A DNA stretch of 64,000 bases from Nitrosomonas communis (GCF_001007935.1 NZ_CP011451.1:3534001-3598000), one strand, 5' to 3'. Shown: positions 18,295-29,095, counted from the stretch's first letter. Made by a program: numbers and translations. The notes: generated by a model from the sequence alone, not told the origin.

Positions 18295-18304
18295 TAGCTA
18301 AATC

Positions 18305-19813
18305 CTAATCTTCCCGTCGCAATTGGGGAAACAAAATAACATCCCGAATACTGGGGCTATCGGTTAGCAACATGATCAACCGATCGATACCAATTCCCTC
18401 TCCTGCCGTTGGCGGCAGTCCATATTCCAGTGCCCGAATGTAATCCGCATCATAATGCATAGCTTCTGCATCGCCTGCTTCTTTAGCTTTGGCCTGCTCT
18501 AAGAAACGTGTGGCTTGATCCTCCGGATCATTCAATTCTGAAAAACCATTGGCAATTTCACGACCTGCGATATAAAGCTCGAAACGATCGGTAATTTCTG
18601 GGTTATGATCATTGCGCCGCGCCAGAGGAGAGACCTCTGCGGGATAATCGATAATAAAAGTAGGTTCGAATAATAGATGTTCTGTGGTTTCATCAAAGAG
18701 GGAAAGCTGTAATCCGCCTAGCCCATCCTTAGGATTATACGCAATGTTCAATTCCTCCATCCGACCAATCAGAAAAGTGCGATCATTCAGCTGAGCAGCG
18801 GTATATTCCGGGTAATGCTTTAGTATCGCCTCAGTGATGGTCATCCTGGCAAAGGGTCGTGAGAAATTGATTTCACGCTCCTGGTAGGTGAATCGGACTG
18901 TTCCGAGTACTTTCATCGCGACTTCCCTCAACATGGACTCAGTTAAATCCATCAAATAAACATAGTCCTGGTAGGCTTCATAAAATTCCAGCATGGTGAA
19001 TTCAGGATTGTGCCGGGTAGAAATGCCTTCATTCCTGAAATTCCTATTAATCTCAAAAACTTTCTCCATCCCGCCGACTACCAGGCGCTTCAGGTAGAGC
19101 TCAGGCGCAATGCGCAGATAGAGCGCCATATCGAGTGCATTATGATGAGTGATGAAAGGTCGCGCAGACGCACCACCTGGAATAGCATGCATCATGGGTG
19201 TTTCTACTTCAAGATAGTGCCTCGCTACCAGAAACTCCCGAATAGCCTGGATCACTTTAGAGCGTATTGTGAAAACCTGACGTGTCTCTTCATTGCTCAT
19301 TAAATCAAGATAACGTTGGCGGTATTTCTGCTCCTGATCAGCCAGACCATGAAATTTCTCCGGCAATGGACGCAAGGATTTAGTCAGCAGCTGCAAATGA
19401 GTGACGCGTACAGATAATTCGCCCGTTTTGGTTTTGAACAAAACCCCCTCAGCCCCCAAAATATCACCTAAATCGTAATGCTTGAACGCTTCATGCTCAG
19501 CCTGGCCGGTATGATCATTGGAAACATATAGCTGGATGCGTCCACTCATGTCTTGAATGATGGCAAAACTTGCTTTACCCATGACGCGCTTGAACATCAT
19601 ACGCCCTGCTACCTTCACTACAATTTGCTCTGTCTCCAATGCCTCCTTGCTATGCGCGTGATAGTGATGATGCAATTCTGAGGCTAGGCTATCGCGGTGA
19701 AAATCATTGGGAAAAGCATTACGGCTTTTGCGCAGCTCGGCCAGTTTAGCACGCCGTTCTGCAATAATATGGTTTTCGTCCTGGGAAATGGCAGATTGAG
19801 TTTCTTGAGTCAT
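18305..19813 (-). CDS. lysS: Lysyl-tRNA synthetase, class II
   Basis: Charges tRNA-Lys. The 502-residue protein has the usual layout: a short N-terminal extension, an OB-fold anticodon domain (about 55-160, beginning with [18 protein letters not shown]), then the class II core with motif 2 [23 protein letters not shown] and motif 3 [21 protein letters not shown] near the C-terminus. The gene is divergent from glnS, 174 bp away, and the 3' end abuts the ISAzo13-like element (11 bp). No defect is seen. Confidence 0.97.
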   Translation of the reverse strand: MTQETQSAISQDENHIIAERRAKLAELRKSRNAFPNDFHRDSLASELHHHYHAHSKEALETEQIVVKVAGRMMFKRVMGKASFAIIQDMSGRIQLYVSNDHTGQAEHEAFKHYDLGDILGAEGVLFKTKTGELSVRVTHLQLLTKSLRPLPEKFHGLADQEQKYRQRYLDLMSNEETRQVFTIRSKVIQAIREFLVARHYLEVETPMMHAIPGGASARPFITHHNALDMALYLRIAPELYLKRLVVGGMEKVFEINRNFRNEGISTRHNPEFTMLEFYEAYQDYVYLMDLTESMLREVAMKVLGTVRFTYQEREINFSRPFARMTITEAILKHYPEYTAAQLNDRTFLIGRMEELNIAYNPKDGLGGLQLSLFDETTEHLLFEPTFIIDYPAEVSPLARRNDHNPEITDRFELYIAGREIANGFSELNDPEDQATRFLEQAKAKEAGDAEAMHYDADYIRALEYGLPPTAGEGIGIDRLIMLLTDSPSIRDVILFPQLRRED

Positions 19814-19987
19814 AACAATTTAAAATACTTGATAAAATTCGGTTCTGATCTGTTTAAGCAGCTTGCGCTGCGTTCATTTAACACATTTATTCTGGTTTTT
19901 GCAGGTCAAACACACTCTATAATAAGATGGCCTGTATTATAGTTCTTTTAATGATCGCATTCGCAACCCAATTAGAAAGATAAATTT

Positions 19988-21703
19988 GTGAACACCTTAA
20001 CTATTTCTTCAAATTTCATTCGTAATATTATTGATGAGGATAACCGTAGCGGTAAATGGAATGGACGAGTAGAAACACGTTTTCCACCAGAACCCAATGG
20101 TTATCTCCATATTGGCCACGCCAAGAGCATCTGTCTCAATTTTGGCCTTGCTCGCGATTATGGTGGTGTCTGTCATTTGCGCTTTGATGATACTAATCCA
20201 GAAAAAGAAGCCCAAGAATACGTAGATGCCATCTGTGATTCTGTCAGATGGTTGGGTTTTGATTGGGGAGAGCATATTTATTATGCATCTGATTACTTTG
20301 AGAAACTATATGAATTCGCTGAATATCTGATAACAAAAGGTCAGGCGTATGTCGATAGCCAATCCGCAGAGGAAATCCGGCAATTGCGCGGCAGCTTGAT
20401 TCAGCCAGGGCAAAATAGCCCTTATCGCGATCGCCCCGCAGCAGAAAGCCTGGATTTGTTCCGGCGCATGCGTGCAGGTGAATTCCCAGATGGCACACAT
20501 GTATTACGCGCTAAAATTGACATGACTTCTCCCAACATTAATATGCGCGATCCGGTCATTTATCGTATTCGCCATATTCATCATCAGCGGACTGGTGATA
20601 AGTGGTGCATTTATCCCATGTATGATTTTACTCATTGCATCTCAGATGCACTTGAACATATCACCCATTCTCTTTGCACGTTGGAATTTGAAGACCATCG
20701 CCCACTGTATGATTGGGTGTTAGACCAGTTAGTTGAGCAAGTTCCCTGCCATCCCCAGCAAATCGAGTTTGCCCGGCTCAATCTCACTTATTGTGTGATG
20801 AGTAAACGCAAGCTGATTGAGCTGGTAGAAGGTCATTTCGTGGAGGGATGGGATGATCCCCGTATGAATACCCTGGCGGGTCTGCGTCGCCGTGGCTATA
20901 CCCCGGCATCAATTCGCCTGTTTACTGAACGTATCGGCATCAGCAAAGCGGATTCCTGGATAGACATGACCGTTTTAGAAGATTGCCTGAGAGAAGATCT
21001 CAATGAGCATGCTTTACGCCGAATTGGCATATTAAAACCATTGAAACTCATCATTGATAATTTCCCGGAGGATCAGGAAGAAGCATGTTATGCACCGAAT
21101 CATCCGCAAAAGCCAGAATGGGGTAAACGCATGTTGCCCCTGACCAAAACCGTTTATATTGAGCAGGATGATTTCATGGAAATTCCGAGCAAAGGCTATT
21201 TCCGCCTCTCACCTGGGGCAGAAGTTCGGTTACGCTATGCCTACCTGATAAAATGTGTCTCTGTGGTCAAAAATGACCAAGGCATGATAGAAGAAATACA
21301 TTGCGTTTATGATCCAGCTACCAAAAGCGGCACAGCCGGCGCCGATATCCGCAAGGTCAAGGGAAATATTCACTGGTTATCTGCCAGGCATGCACAACCA
21401 GCAGAAACAAGAGTGTACGATCGGCTATTCAATCATCCCTACCCTGATACTGGCGACAAAGACTTTAAATCCTACTTGAATCCTCATTCAAAACAAACCA
21501 TAACCGCCTTGGTTGAACCTTCGCTACTTGACGCACAAACTGAACAATGTTTCCAGTTTGAACGTCATGGCTATTTTGTGGCGGATCGCATGGAAACCCA
21601 ACCTGGAAAACCGGTATTTAATCGCGCGGTTACTTTACGTGATACATGGGGAAAAATGGCTCAGGAGCAAGCGCCTATCACAGCTAAAGGGCGTTCTAAA
21701 TAA
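19988..21703 (+). CDS. glnS: Glutaminyl-tRNA synthetase
   Basis: Charges tRNA-Gln directly, so this organism does not depend on the GatCAB route for glutaminyl-tRNA. The 571-residue class I enzyme shows FPPEPNGYLHIGHAKS (HIGH motif, residues about 32-45), the GlnS-specific FDDTNPEKE and the KMSKS equivalent VMSKRKL. Two anticodon-binding barrels make up the C-terminal 200 residues. The start is GTG 19988. It is divergent from lysS, with the shared intergenic region holding both promoters. Confidence 0.97.
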   Translation: MNTLTISSNFIRNIIDEDNRSGKWNGRVETRFPPEPNGYLHIGHAKSICLNFGLARDYGGVCHLRFDDTNPEKEAQEYVDAICDSVRWLGFDWGEHIYYASDYFEKLYEFAEYLITKGQAYVDSQSAEEIRQLRGSLIQPGQNSPYRDRPAAESLDLFRRMRAGEFPDGTHVLRAKIDMTSPNINMRDPVIYRIRHIHHQRTGDKWCIYPMYDFTHCISDALEHITHSLCTLEFEDHRPLYDWVLDQLVEQVPCHPQQIEFARLNLTYCVMSKRKLIELVEGHFVEGWDDPRMNTLAGLRRRGYTPASIRLFTERIGISKADSWIDMTVLEDCLREDLNEHALRRIGILKPLKLIIDNFPEDQEEACYAPNHPQKPEWGKRMLPLTKTVYIEQDDFMEIPSKGYFRLSPGAEVRLRYAYLIKCVSVVKNDQGMIEEIHCVYDPATKSGTAGADIRKVKGNIHWLSARHAQPAETRVYDRLFNHPYPDTGDKDFKSYLNPHSKQTITALVEPSLLDAQTEQCFQFERHGYFVADRMETQPGKPVFNRAVTLRDTWGKMAQEQAPITAKGRSK

Positions 21704-21918
21704 ATCTGAAGCAGACTATTGATTAACTGGCACCGCTCGCGGCTCCCCATCCACTATTATCAATGGGTCAATCACTGAAACCACCCTTCAGATATTAACC
21801 ATTCTCATTTAAGAAATGCGATAGATTGTGCTATTGTCATGTTTTATGAGATTACTTTAACAGGGTAGCTGCATTAAGCGGATGCAGTTACTGTATTATT
21901 TTGATTTAGGAGAACTCA

Positions 21919-22281
21919 ATGAAAAAATCTATCGCATCGCTGCTGTTATTGTTCACACTGGCATTCTTTTTTCCAACCGCAACAATGGCAGCTGATTACC
22001 CTATTCAAATTGGAGAAAAACTGGCTACTGGTGTCGCCAATGCAGTCACTGGTGTAGTAGAAATTCCTAAAACCATGATGATTAAGGGTCGTAGTCAAGG
22101 CGCTGCCTATGGCATGACGGCTGGTTTCTTTACTGGGCTTGTTCATGCAATAGGACGTTCTTTGTGTGGAGCACTCGATATTGCCACTTTTCTGATCCCA
22201 ACTACACCCATACCGAATCCTGCCTATATATGGGATGATTTCAACAGAGAAACGACTTATTCCGCTTGGCGCATGCGCTAG
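21919..22281 (+). CDS. Exosortase-system-associated protein (TIGR04073-like)
   Basis: A 120-residue exported protein with a good ribosome site (AGGAGAA before ATG 21919). A signal peptide of about 25 residues ends at MAADYP. The mature part has a glycine-rich hydrophobic stretch (AAYGMTAGFFTGLVHAIGRS) and a proline-rich run TPIPNPAYIWDDF. The pattern matches the TIGR04073 family, found in genomes with exosortase/PEP-CTERM systems; its role is unknown. No exosortase or PEP-CTERM protein is visible in this window. It stands alone, with a CTGCAT/ATGCAG hairpin at 21869-21887 in its leader. Confidence 0.7.
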   Translation: MKKSIASLLLLFTLAFFFPTATMAADYPIQIGEKLATGVANAVTGVVEIPKTMMIKGRSQGAAYGMTAGFFTGLVHAIGRSLCGALDIATFLIPTTPIPNPAYIWDDFNRETTYSAWRMR

Positions 22282-22394
22282 GATATAACGTAATTTTTAT
22301 ATTATTTTTCCAGAATCCACTCTACAGCTGATTCTGGAGAAAATGCTATCCTTGCCGAATGTTATACCCACATCAGGCAGCAGCAGTAAATCAA

Positions 22395-23477
22395 CTATTT
22401 CTCATGCTGCCACAGTGCCCATCGGACATGCTCACGTACTAATGGCGAAGGATCATGATTGCGCGCTTGCAGCGCCTCAATGACCGCCGGAGATGAGGGT
22501 GCATTGCCCAACCCAACTGCAATATTGCGCAACCATTGCTCATATCCGATGCGACGGATAGGGCTACCCGCAAGTTTTGATTCGAACTCTTCCTTGCTCC
22601 ATTGAAACAATTCCACCAGTGAGATATCATCCAAACCATTACGCACGGCGAAATCGGCTTCTTGTGTAATTTTGGCAAATTTATTCCAAGGACAAACCAA
22701 TTGACAGTCATCACAACCATAAACCCGATTGCCGATTAGCGTACGCAAAGCTTCAGGAATACTACCCTTAAGCTCAATAGTCAGATAAGAAATACATCGT
22801 CTTGCATCTAACTGGTAAGGCCCAATAATGGCCTGGGTAGGACAAATATCGATGCAGCGGGTACAGCTACCGCAATAGCTTTCAACCGGATCGTCTACAG
22901 GTAGCGGCAAATCAGTATACATTTCTCCGAGAAAAAAGTACGACCCCCCTTCTCTGGATAACAACAAAGTATGCTTGCCACGCCAGCCAAGGCCTGATTT
23001 CTTTGCCCACTCTACTTCCATTACTGGCGCACTATCGGTGAAAACTCGATAATTAAATGGACCTATTTTGCCCGAAATGTTATCAGCCAGTTTCTGCAGT
23101 CGTATACGCAGCACTTTATGATAATCACGCCCAACAGCATAGCGTGAAATAAATGCTTTGTTGCCATCCTCGAGAATACTCCAACCCTCCTTCACTGCTG
23201 GCGGAGTATAATTCATTCGTACAGAAATCACGCGCAGCGTGCCAGGTACTAGCTCTGCAGGGCGAGTTCGCTTGGTGCCATGTTTTACCATATAATCCAT
23301 GTCACCATGGAAACCTTTATCCAACCATGCAGATAGTTCTGCTTCAACTGAAGACATGTTAGCATTAGCATCAGCAACACGCACATCTTGAAAACCAAGC
23401 TGTCTACCCCAATTTTTGATAGATTCTTTTAACAAAATAACATCTAGTGATGAATTTGTGGAGGTCTCTTCTTGCAT
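22395..23477 (-). CDS. queG: Epoxyqueuosine reductase
   Basis: Last step of queuosine synthesis: reduces epoxyqueuosine in tRNA, using cobalamin and two 4Fe-4S clusters. The 360-residue protein has an N-terminal DUF1730 region, then CGSCTRCIDICPTQAI and CDDCQLVCPWN, which together supply eight cysteines for the clusters, and a C-terminal HEAT-like repeat (residues about 300-350). Its ATG (23475-23477) overlaps the start of tsaE head to head by six bases, so each gene's leader lies in the other's coding region. Confidence 0.95.
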   Translation of the reverse strand: MQEETSTNSSLDVILLKESIKNWGRQLGFQDVRVADANANMSSVEAELSAWLDKGFHGDMDYMVKHGTKRTRPAELVPGTLRVISVRMNYTPPAVKEGWSILEDGNKAFISRYAVGRDYHKVLRIRLQKLADNISGKIGPFNYRVFTDSAPVMEVEWAKKSGLGWRGKHTLLLSREGGSYFFLGEMYTDLPLPVDDPVESYCGSCTRCIDICPTQAIIGPYQLDARRCISYLTIELKGSIPEALRTLIGNRVYGCDDCQLVCPWNKFAKITQEADFAVRNGLDDISLVELFQWSKEEFESKLAGSPIRRIGYEQWLRNIAVGLGNAPSSPAVIEALQARNHDPSPLVREHVRWALWQHEK

Positions 23478-23960
23478 AATCCTTTTCTTTCTGATCCCGG
23501 TTCAGAGCAATCTTTTATTTTACAGCTTGCCGATGAAACAGCAACGTTAGCGCTGGGTGAGAAGTTTGCTAATATATTGCATCCTGGTTTAATCGTTTTC
23601 CTTTGTGGCGACCTCGGAGCCGGGAAAACCACGCTAACACGCGGCATCTTGCACGCGATGGGTTATCAGGGGAAAGTGAAAAGTCCAACCTATAATTTGG
23701 TTGAGATCTATAAATTCTCTAGGCTATACTTGTATCACTTTGATTTTTATCGTTTCAACGATCCCATTGAGTGGGAAGAAGCCGGTTTCCGTGATTACTT
23801 TAATGAGAACACAATTTGTCTACTAGAGTGGCCAGAAAAAGCTGATAAATTATTACCAGATGCAGATATAAAGGTTTTTTTTCGATTTCATCAATCGGGT
23901 CGGGAAATTAAGATTCAGGCTGGAACTGAAAAAGGAAAACTATGCTTAAAACATTGGTAA
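23472..23960 (+). CDS. tsaE: tRNA t6A biosynthesis ATPase TsaE
   Basis: P-loop ATPase that works with TsaB and TsaD to make t6A37 in ANN-reading tRNAs. The 162-residue protein shows Walker A CGDLGAGKTTLTRGI, the KSPTYNLVEIY segment and the conserved HFDFYRF and LLEWPEKAD. The start is TTG 23472: a strong GGAGG at 23459-23463 lies eight bases upstream, inside the queG coding sequence on the other strand. It overlaps the following amidase gene by 19 bases, a common tsaE-amiC pairing in proteobacteria. Confidence 0.94.
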   Translation: MHNPFLSDPGSEQSFILQLADETATLALGEKFANILHPGLIVFLCGDLGAGKTTLTRGILHAMGYQGKVKSPTYNLVEIYKFSRLYLYHFDFYRFNDPIEWEEAGFRDYFNENTICLLEWPEKADKLLPDADIKVFFRFHQSGREIKIQAGTEKGKLCLKHW

Positions 23961-25276
23961 CCTCTGCAACTACTTCCCCTATCATTGCAGCTAGACTTCC
24001 TCAGGTTTTATTGCTAGCTTGTTTCTCATTAATATGCACGTTCATTACCTTATTTAGCCATAGCGCCTTCGCCAACACAAAGATTACTTCTACACGTCTT
24101 TGGGCAGGTCCAGAATATACCCGCCTGACGCTTGAATCCGATTTACCGATCAACTATACCCTCGATACATTAAATAATTCCAGAAGAATTATTCTGAATC
24201 TGGAAGGGGTAACGCTTACCCCTGCACTGGAAAGCCTGCCGGGAAAAGTTGATGCTAAAGATCCTTTTATTCGTGATGCGCGCGTAGAACGCTCAAGACC
24301 TCAGATGCTCCGCCTGATTATCGGACTAAAAATGAACGCTGCGCCTAAGACATTTACCCTTGATCCTATGGACGGATTTGGTCACCGCCTTGTCTTGGAT
24401 ATCTATCCGCCCGAACAGGCTGCCATATCTAATAAAAAAGAAGATCCCTTAATGGCACTGGTACAAGAATTTGAAACCAGGGTGCCGACGAAAAATAATA
24501 GTCACAAGCCGCCAGAAGGATTATCAACAAATCTTGATCGTAATGCCCGCAAGCCATCAAAAAATTATATCGTGGCGATTGATGCGGGGCATGGTGGTAA
24601 GGATCCCGGTGCAATTGGGCCGAGTGGTACCCGAGAAAAAGATGTCACTCTCGCTATTGCAAAAAAGCTTAAGGCCAGAATTGATAAGGAAGCCAACTTG
24701 CGTGCGGTATTAATCCGTGATAATGATTATTTTCTCCCCCTGGAAGAACGACGCACCAAAGCACGCCGCGCAAATGCTGATTTGTTTATCTCTATTCATG
24801 CGGATGCTGTCCCGAGGCTTCAAGTGCGCGGCTCTTCTGTCTATGCATTATCTGAAAATGGAGCAACTTCCACGACAGCAAACTGGTTAGCAAAAAAAGA
24901 AAATGAATCCGATTTAATCGGAGGAGTTAAGCTTGATAATAAGGATCACTATCTTAAAAAAACATTAATAGATTTATCGTTAAATGCGACTATCAATGAT
25001 AGTATCAAGCTTGCCGGAAACGTACTATCTGCAATTGGTAATATCAATCCTCTCAACAAGAGGAATGTAGAACAAGCAGGCTTTGCCGTACTCAAATCAC
25101 CGGATATTCCTTCCATTCTGGTGGAAACCGCATTTATCAGTAATCCAAATGAGGAAGAAAAATTAAGAAGTGAAACATACCAGGATAAAATGGCGAATGC
25201 GATCACTGCCGGAATTAAGCGCTATTTTTCTAGCAACTCAGGATTCGCACGCACTGAAGTCGCTCAGTCTGAGTAA
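23942..25276 (+). CDS. amiC: N-acetylmuramoyl-L-alanine amidase (AmiC type)
   Basis: Cleaves the amide bond between N-acetylmuramic acid and the peptide stem, chiefly at division septa. The 444-residue protein has an N-terminal hydrophobic export segment (about 18-42, ending FSHSAFA), an AMIN domain (about 47-155) and an Amidase_3 domain (about 205-430). The zinc ligands are visible in IAIDAGHGGKDPGA, LPLEERRTKARRANAD (Glu) and FISIHADA, and the catalytic Glu in ILVETAFISN. AmiB and AmiC share this layout, so the letter is a best guess. It is cotranscribed with tsaE. Confidence 0.9.
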   Translation: MLKTLVTSATTSPIIAARLPQVLLLACFSLICTFITLFSHSAFANTKITSTRLWAGPEYTRLTLESDLPINYTLDTLNNSRRIILNLEGVTLTPALESLPGKVDAKDPFIRDARVERSRPQMLRLIIGLKMNAAPKTFTLDPMDGFGHRLVLDIYPPEQAAISNKKEDPLMALVQEFETRVPTKNNSHKPPEGLSTNLDRNARKPSKNYIVAIDAGHGGKDPGAIGPSGTREKDVTLAIAKKLKARIDKEANLRAVLIRDNDYFLPLEERRTKARRANADLFISIHADAVPRLQVRGSSVYALSENGATSTTANWLAKKENESDLIGGVKLDNKDHYLKKTLIDLSLNATINDSIKLAGNVLSAIGNINPLNKRNVEQAGFAVLKSPDIPSILVETAFISNPNEEEKLRSETYQDKMANAITAGIKRYFSSNSGFARTEVAQSE

Positions 25277-25652
25277 TGATTACCACACGCTGTATTTATT
25301 TCCACATTCTGTCAATCACTGCTATAAATAGAAAATAGCAATCCCAGAATGGGACAAATACTTGTGCCAATCAAAAAAACCAAGGATCATATCTTTACAG
25401 ATGAACCAAATTCTCAACAAGAAGTTGATTCGTTCCAAGAAACTCTATGAGCGCTACCAGAAGATCACTTATGCCGGATGCTTCCCTCCGGCAATACCCA
25501 GAGAGGGTTGATTTAACAAGCCTGACTCATTTACGCATGAAAAAAAGGTGATTAGGTACATTTAGTCGTTATGACGCTTTTGCCAGAGCAAAAAAACTTT
25601 TAATCATGCAGCAAAAAATAAGAATAGCGATTGGATTACTTAATATTTTTTG
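25277..25652. other. 376-bp region after the amidase
   Basis: No gene that I would defend. A 33-codon frame (ATG 25349, MGQILVPIKKTKDHIF) is open on the plus strand without a ribosome site. A hairpin TGCCGGA/TCCGGCA near 25473-25494 could be a weak terminator but lacks a T-run. The region ends at the stop of rpmG on the opposite strand. Confidence 0.4.
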
Positions 25653-25808
25653 TTATTTTAATTTTGTTTCTTTGTACTTAACATGTTTTCTTACCACTGG
25701 ATCATATTTGGTAAGCTCTAGTTTTTCAGGTTTAGTGCGCTTGTTTTTGGTTGTGGTATAAAAATGACCTGTTCCAGCTGAAGATTCCAGTTTGATTTTT
25801 TCACGCAT
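25653..25808 (-). CDS. rpmG: 50S ribosomal protein L33
   Basis: Small ribosomal protein of 51 residues, read from ATG 25806-25808 to TAA 25653-25655 on the minus strand. It starts [19 protein letters not shown] and contains [18 protein letters not shown], the standard L33 pattern. The zinc-binding cysteines of the C-plus form are absent, so this is the C-minus, zinc-independent type. It lies 59 bp downstream of rpmB in the usual rpmB-rpmG order. Confidence 0.95.
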   Translation of the reverse strand: MREKIKLESSAGTGHFYTTTKNKRTKPEKLELTKYDPVVRKHVKYKETKLK

Positions 25809-25867
25809 AATTACATTCCCATCTTAATTAAAGTAAAGGCTGTTACCTTATACACTAAACACACTAA

Positions 25868-26104
25868 CTAAACGTTCCCGCCACGCGCACGCATTTTGGC
25901 AAGTACAGCATCAATTCCATTTTTATCAATAGTACGCAGTGCTGCATTGGTCAAGCGTAAGGTAATCCAACGTTTCTCACTTTCCACCCAGAATCGGCGG
26001 TGTTGTAAATTTGGCAGAAAACGACGTTTTGTTTTGTTATTAGCATGGGAAACATGATGACCAGTCATGGGCCTTTTACCAGTCACTTCGCATACTCGCG
26101 CCAT
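25868..26104 (-). CDS. rpmB: 50S ribosomal protein L28
   Basis: The 78-residue protein opens with [29 protein letters not shown] in family fashion (Cys5 conserved) and continues with [22 protein letters not shown] (given in part: WVESEKRW). The length and gene order radC-rpmB-rpmG are standard. The ribosome site AGGAG precedes the ATG on the minus strand. No oddity. Confidence 0.96.
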   Translation of the reverse strand: MARVCEVTGKRPMTGHHVSHANNKTKRRFLPNLQHRRFWVESEKRWITLRLTNAALRTIDKNGIDAVLAKMRARGGNV

Positions 26105-26166
26105 GGTTACGTACTCCTCATTATAAAAACAAATAATTATATCCTGATTCAGATGAATTCTTCAAT

Positions 26167-26841
26167 TCATATCAGACCCTGTTCAGCAAACGAAAGCGTG
26201 TCTCGACCACCGATAATGAAATGATCCAATACCTTGATGTCGACCAGTGCAAGCGCCTGTTTCAGCGATTGAGTCAGTATCTCATCAGCCTTACTGGGCT
26301 CTGCAACGCCAGACGGATGATTATGCGCAAAAATTATCGCCGCCGCATTATGATATAAGCCACGTTTAACGACTTCACGCGGGTAGACACTGGCTTGAGT
26401 CAGTGTGCCCGTAAATAATTCCTCAGTAGCAATAGTGCGATTTCTGGCATCCAGGAAAATACCCACAAACACCTCGTGCTCCCTGCCACCCAGGCTAAGG
26501 CGCAAGTAATCACGCACTGATTGAGGCGAATCCATGATATCCCCACTTTTTAGTTCTTCTCTGAGCGCACGTTGCGCCATTTCCAGAACAGCCTGTAACT
26601 GTGCATACTTGGCCACCCCCATCCCAGGCAATTGACAGAGCGCCTCTTGATCAGCCAGGAATAATTCGGTCAGACTTCCAAAATGTTTTAATAACTCTCT
26701 GGCCAAATCCACTGCACTTTTTCCTGCAATACCCGTGCGTAAGAAGATGGCCAATAACTCAGCATCTGAAAGATGTTTTGCTCCTTTGTTCAGGAGCTTC
26801 TCACGCGGGCGTTCGGATTCAGGCCAGTCTGTAATTGCCAT
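26167..26841 (-). CDS. radC: RadC family JAMM-domain protein
   Basis: A 224-residue RadC-type protein. The helix-hairpin-helix DNA-binding region lies near the N-terminus ([16 protein letters not shown]), and the MPN/JAMM metal site at residues about 150-190 is complete (Glu, then HNHPSG, then Asp in PSKADEILT). The old DNA-repair label is doubtful; the biochemical role is unknown. It precedes rpmB and rpmG in the same direction, 62 bp away, and is divergent from coaBC. Confidence 0.93.
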   Translation of the reverse strand: MAITDWPESERPREKLLNKGAKHLSDAELLAIFLRTGIAGKSAVDLARELLKHFGSLTELFLADQEALCQLPGMGVAKYAQLQAVLEMAQRALREELKSGDIMDSPQSVRDYLRLSLGGREHEVFVGIFLDARNRTIATEELFTGTLTQASVYPREVVKRGLYHNAAAIIFAHNHPSGVAEPSKADEILTQSLKQALALVDIKVLDHFIIGGRDTLSFAEQGLI

Positions 26842-26972
26842 TGTTTAATGAACCAGATAAAAAAATCGTCGTGACTAAATTAACGGCTAATTTTTCCAAG
26901 AATGTAGTAAATTACTTAGGCTGGCTTATTCATATTTTTCTATTTTCCATTAATCCGCGTGTATAAATAATT

Positions 26973-28172
26973 GTGACAGATTCCCCGATTAAAAAGAGTG
27001 TGTTACTGGGTATCACTGGCGGTATCGCAGCGTATAAGGCTGCCGAATTTGCACGCTTACTGATACAAGATGGGTTTGAAGTACAAACCGTTATGACAGA
27101 GGCAGCTTGTCATTTTTTAGGACCAGCCACCTTACAGGCATTGACCGGTAAACCGGTCTACGCGCGGCTCTGGGATGAGGCTGTTAATAACAGCATGGCA
27201 CATATCGAATTATCGCGTGCTACTGATGTTATTTTAGTGGCACCTGCCAGCGCTGATTTCATCGCCAAAATTGCTCACGGTCTGGCGGATGATCTACTGT
27301 CAACGTTATGCCTTGCGCGTAATTGCCCGTTGATGGTTGCACCCGCCATGAACCGCCAGATGCTCGAAAATCCTGCAACACAGCGCAACCTGACTATTTT
27401 GCAAAAAGATCATATTACTGTGCTTGGCCCTGCTTATGGCATACAAGCTTGTGGTGAAACCGGTATGGGGCGTATGCTGGAGCCACAAGCACTTTTGGAA
27501 GCCGTGCGCAATTTCTTTCAGCCAGGGCTATTACAAGGGAAGCGTGTGCTCATTACGGCCGGGCCCACTTTTGAAGCGATTGATGCAGTGCGCGGCATTA
27601 TTAATTTAAGCTCTGGCAAGATGGGCTACGCCCTCACGCAAGCTGCCCTTGAGGCAGGCGCAGAAGTCACGCTCATTTCGGGTCCAGTCTGCTTAACCAG
27701 TCCTGTTGTTAAAAAACTCATCCCGATCACCAATGCTAACGATATGTTCACTGCGGTCAAGAATGAGGTAACTTTTAACGATATTTTTATCAGCGTCGCT
27801 GCAGTCGCAGACTATCGTCCTGCCATCGCTCACACCCAGAAGATAAAGAAATCCGATAATACAATGGTGCTGGAACTTGTTCCCAATCCAGATATCTTGC
27901 AATACGTTGCTAATTTGCCCGCCCCCCCTTTCTGTGTTGGTTTTGCGGCTGAAACAGAAGATATTGATCAAAACGCAGAAAGCAAACGCCGCAAAAAAAA
28001 GCTGCCGTTGCTTGTGGCAAATTTGGCCCAGGAAGCCATGGGAACAGATGACAGCACCTTAATACTGTTTGATGAGAAGGGCAAACATACGCTACCTAAA
28101 GCAGCCAAAATTGATCAAGCGCGCCACTTAATCGAGCATATCGCCACCTTATATCAACAATATCCTAACTAA
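26973..28172 (+). CDS. coaBC: Bifunctional phosphopantothenoylcysteine decarboxylase / synthetase
   Basis: Two consecutive steps of coenzyme A synthesis in one 399-residue protein. The CoaC part (1-190) binds FMN and shows [19 protein letters not shown], the active-site His in MAHIELSRA, and [15 protein letters not shown]. The CoaB part (190-399) starts [20 protein letters not shown], with the Asn of [11 protein letters not shown], and ends with [13 protein letters not shown]. The start is GTG 26973. It is followed after 10 bp by dut, the usual partner. Confidence 0.96.
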   Translation: MTDSPIKKSVLLGITGGIAAYKAAEFARLLIQDGFEVQTVMTEAACHFLGPATLQALTGKPVYARLWDEAVNNSMAHIELSRATDVILVAPASADFIAKIAHGLADDLLSTLCLARNCPLMVAPAMNRQMLENPATQRNLTILQKDHITVLGPAYGIQACGETGMGRMLEPQALLEAVRNFFQPGLLQGKRVLITAGPTFEAIDAVRGIINLSSGKMGYALTQAALEAGAEVTLISGPVCLTSPVVKKLIPITNANDMFTAVKNEVTFNDIFISVAAVADYRPAIAHTQKIKKSDNTMVLELVPNPDILQYVANLPAPPFCVGFAAETEDIDQNAESKRRKKKLPLLVANLAQEAMGTDDSTLILFDEKGKHTLPKAAKIDQARHLIEHIATLYQQYPN

Positions 28173-28182
28173 TTCGTTTGGT

Positions 28183-28632
28183 ATGAAAAAAATTGACATC
28201 AAAATTATGGATTTGCGACTAAAAGATCAACTGCCAGCTTATGCCACGCCCGGGTCGGCAGGACTCGATCTGCGCGCATGTACTGAATATCCCATTCAAC
28301 TACAACCTGGTGAGGCACAATTAATTCCCACCGGTATCGCAATTCATTTGAATGATCCAGGTTTAGCGGCAATGGTGTTACCTCGCTCTGGCCTCGGTCA
28401 CAAGCACGGTATCGTCATGGGAAATCTGGTCGGATTGATCGACTCAGATTATCAGGGACAAATTTTTGTTTCTTGCTGGAACCGTGGACAGTCAGCGTTC
28501 CTACTCAACCCGTTAGAGCGTATTGCCCAACTGGTGATTGTTCCTGTGTTGCAAGCGCAATTCAATATAGTTGAAAATTTTGAACCTACCACCCGTGGTG
28601 AAGGGGGTTTTGGAAGTACAGGCAAATGTTAA
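28183..28632 (+). CDS. dut: dUTP diphosphatase
   Basis: Hydrolyses dUTP to dUMP, keeping uracil out of DNA and feeding thymidylate synthesis. The trimeric dUTPase motifs are all seen: [10 protein letters not shown] (motif 1), [10 protein letters not shown] (2), GLIDSDYQG (3), ERIAQLVI (4) and [10 protein letters not shown] (5). The length of 149 residues is normal. It lies 10 bp after coaBC and overlaps the next gene by seven bases. Confidence 0.97.
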   Translation: MKKIDIKIMDLRLKDQLPAYATPGSAGLDLRACTEYPIQLQPGEAQLIPTGIAIHLNDPGLAAMVLPRSGLGHKHGIVMGNLVGLIDSDYQGQIFVSCWNRGQSAFLLNPLERIAQLVIVPVLQAQFNIVENFEPTTRGEGGFGSTGKC

Positions 28633-29075
28633 GGTGTCGATTCTTCACGCTCATTATTTTGCTGCTGCTCGCGGTGGAAAGCTCAGCGACTCAAACCGTA
28701 CCGCCAGCGATTCCTCTTAAGATTTTAAATCACAGGCTCTCGGCAGAAATAGCGCATACTCCAACTGCGCGCTCCAAAGGATTAATGCATCGCACGCAAT
28801 TAGATAAAAATAGTGGCATGCTGTTCATTTTTCCCAAAACAAATATTTATAGCATGTGGATGCTCAATACTTTTATTCCGCTCAGTGTGGCGTTTCTTGA
28901 CGAGAAAGGAGTCATTCTCAATATTGCCGATATGTCTCCGCACTCACTCGCTTCGCATTCTTCAGCACAACCAGCCAAATATGCGCTTGAAATGAATCTT
29001 GGCTGGTTTACTGAAAAAAATATAACAACTGGGGTTCAGGTAGAAGGGCTCGAACAGGCACCCCAAGCAGAATAA
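28626..29075 (+). CDS. DUF192 family exported protein
   Basis: A 149-residue protein with a signal peptide of about 21 residues (ending VESSAT) and the DUF192 core: [42 protein letters not shown] (read in part) and [10 protein letters not shown]. Members are small periplasmic or surface beta-barrel proteins of unknown role, with one structure solved. It overlaps dut and closes the coaBC-dut-DUF192 unit; a hairpin follows. Confidence 0.9.
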   Translation: MLRCRFFTLIILLLLAVESSATQTVPPAIPLKILNHRLSAEIAHTPTARSKGLMHRTQLDKNSGMLFIFPKTNIYSMWMLNTFIPLSVAFLDEKGVILNIADMSPHSLASHSSAQPAKYALEMNLGWFTEKNITTGVQVEGLEQAPQAE

Positions 29076-29095
29076 AGCTAGAATAAATTTATCCT

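Noticed and set aside
22310..22337. Terminator between the TIGR04073-like gene and queG (CCAGAATC/GATTCTGG)
   Set aside because: The inverted repeat is real, but no T-run follows it on either strand, so I did not list it as a terminator.
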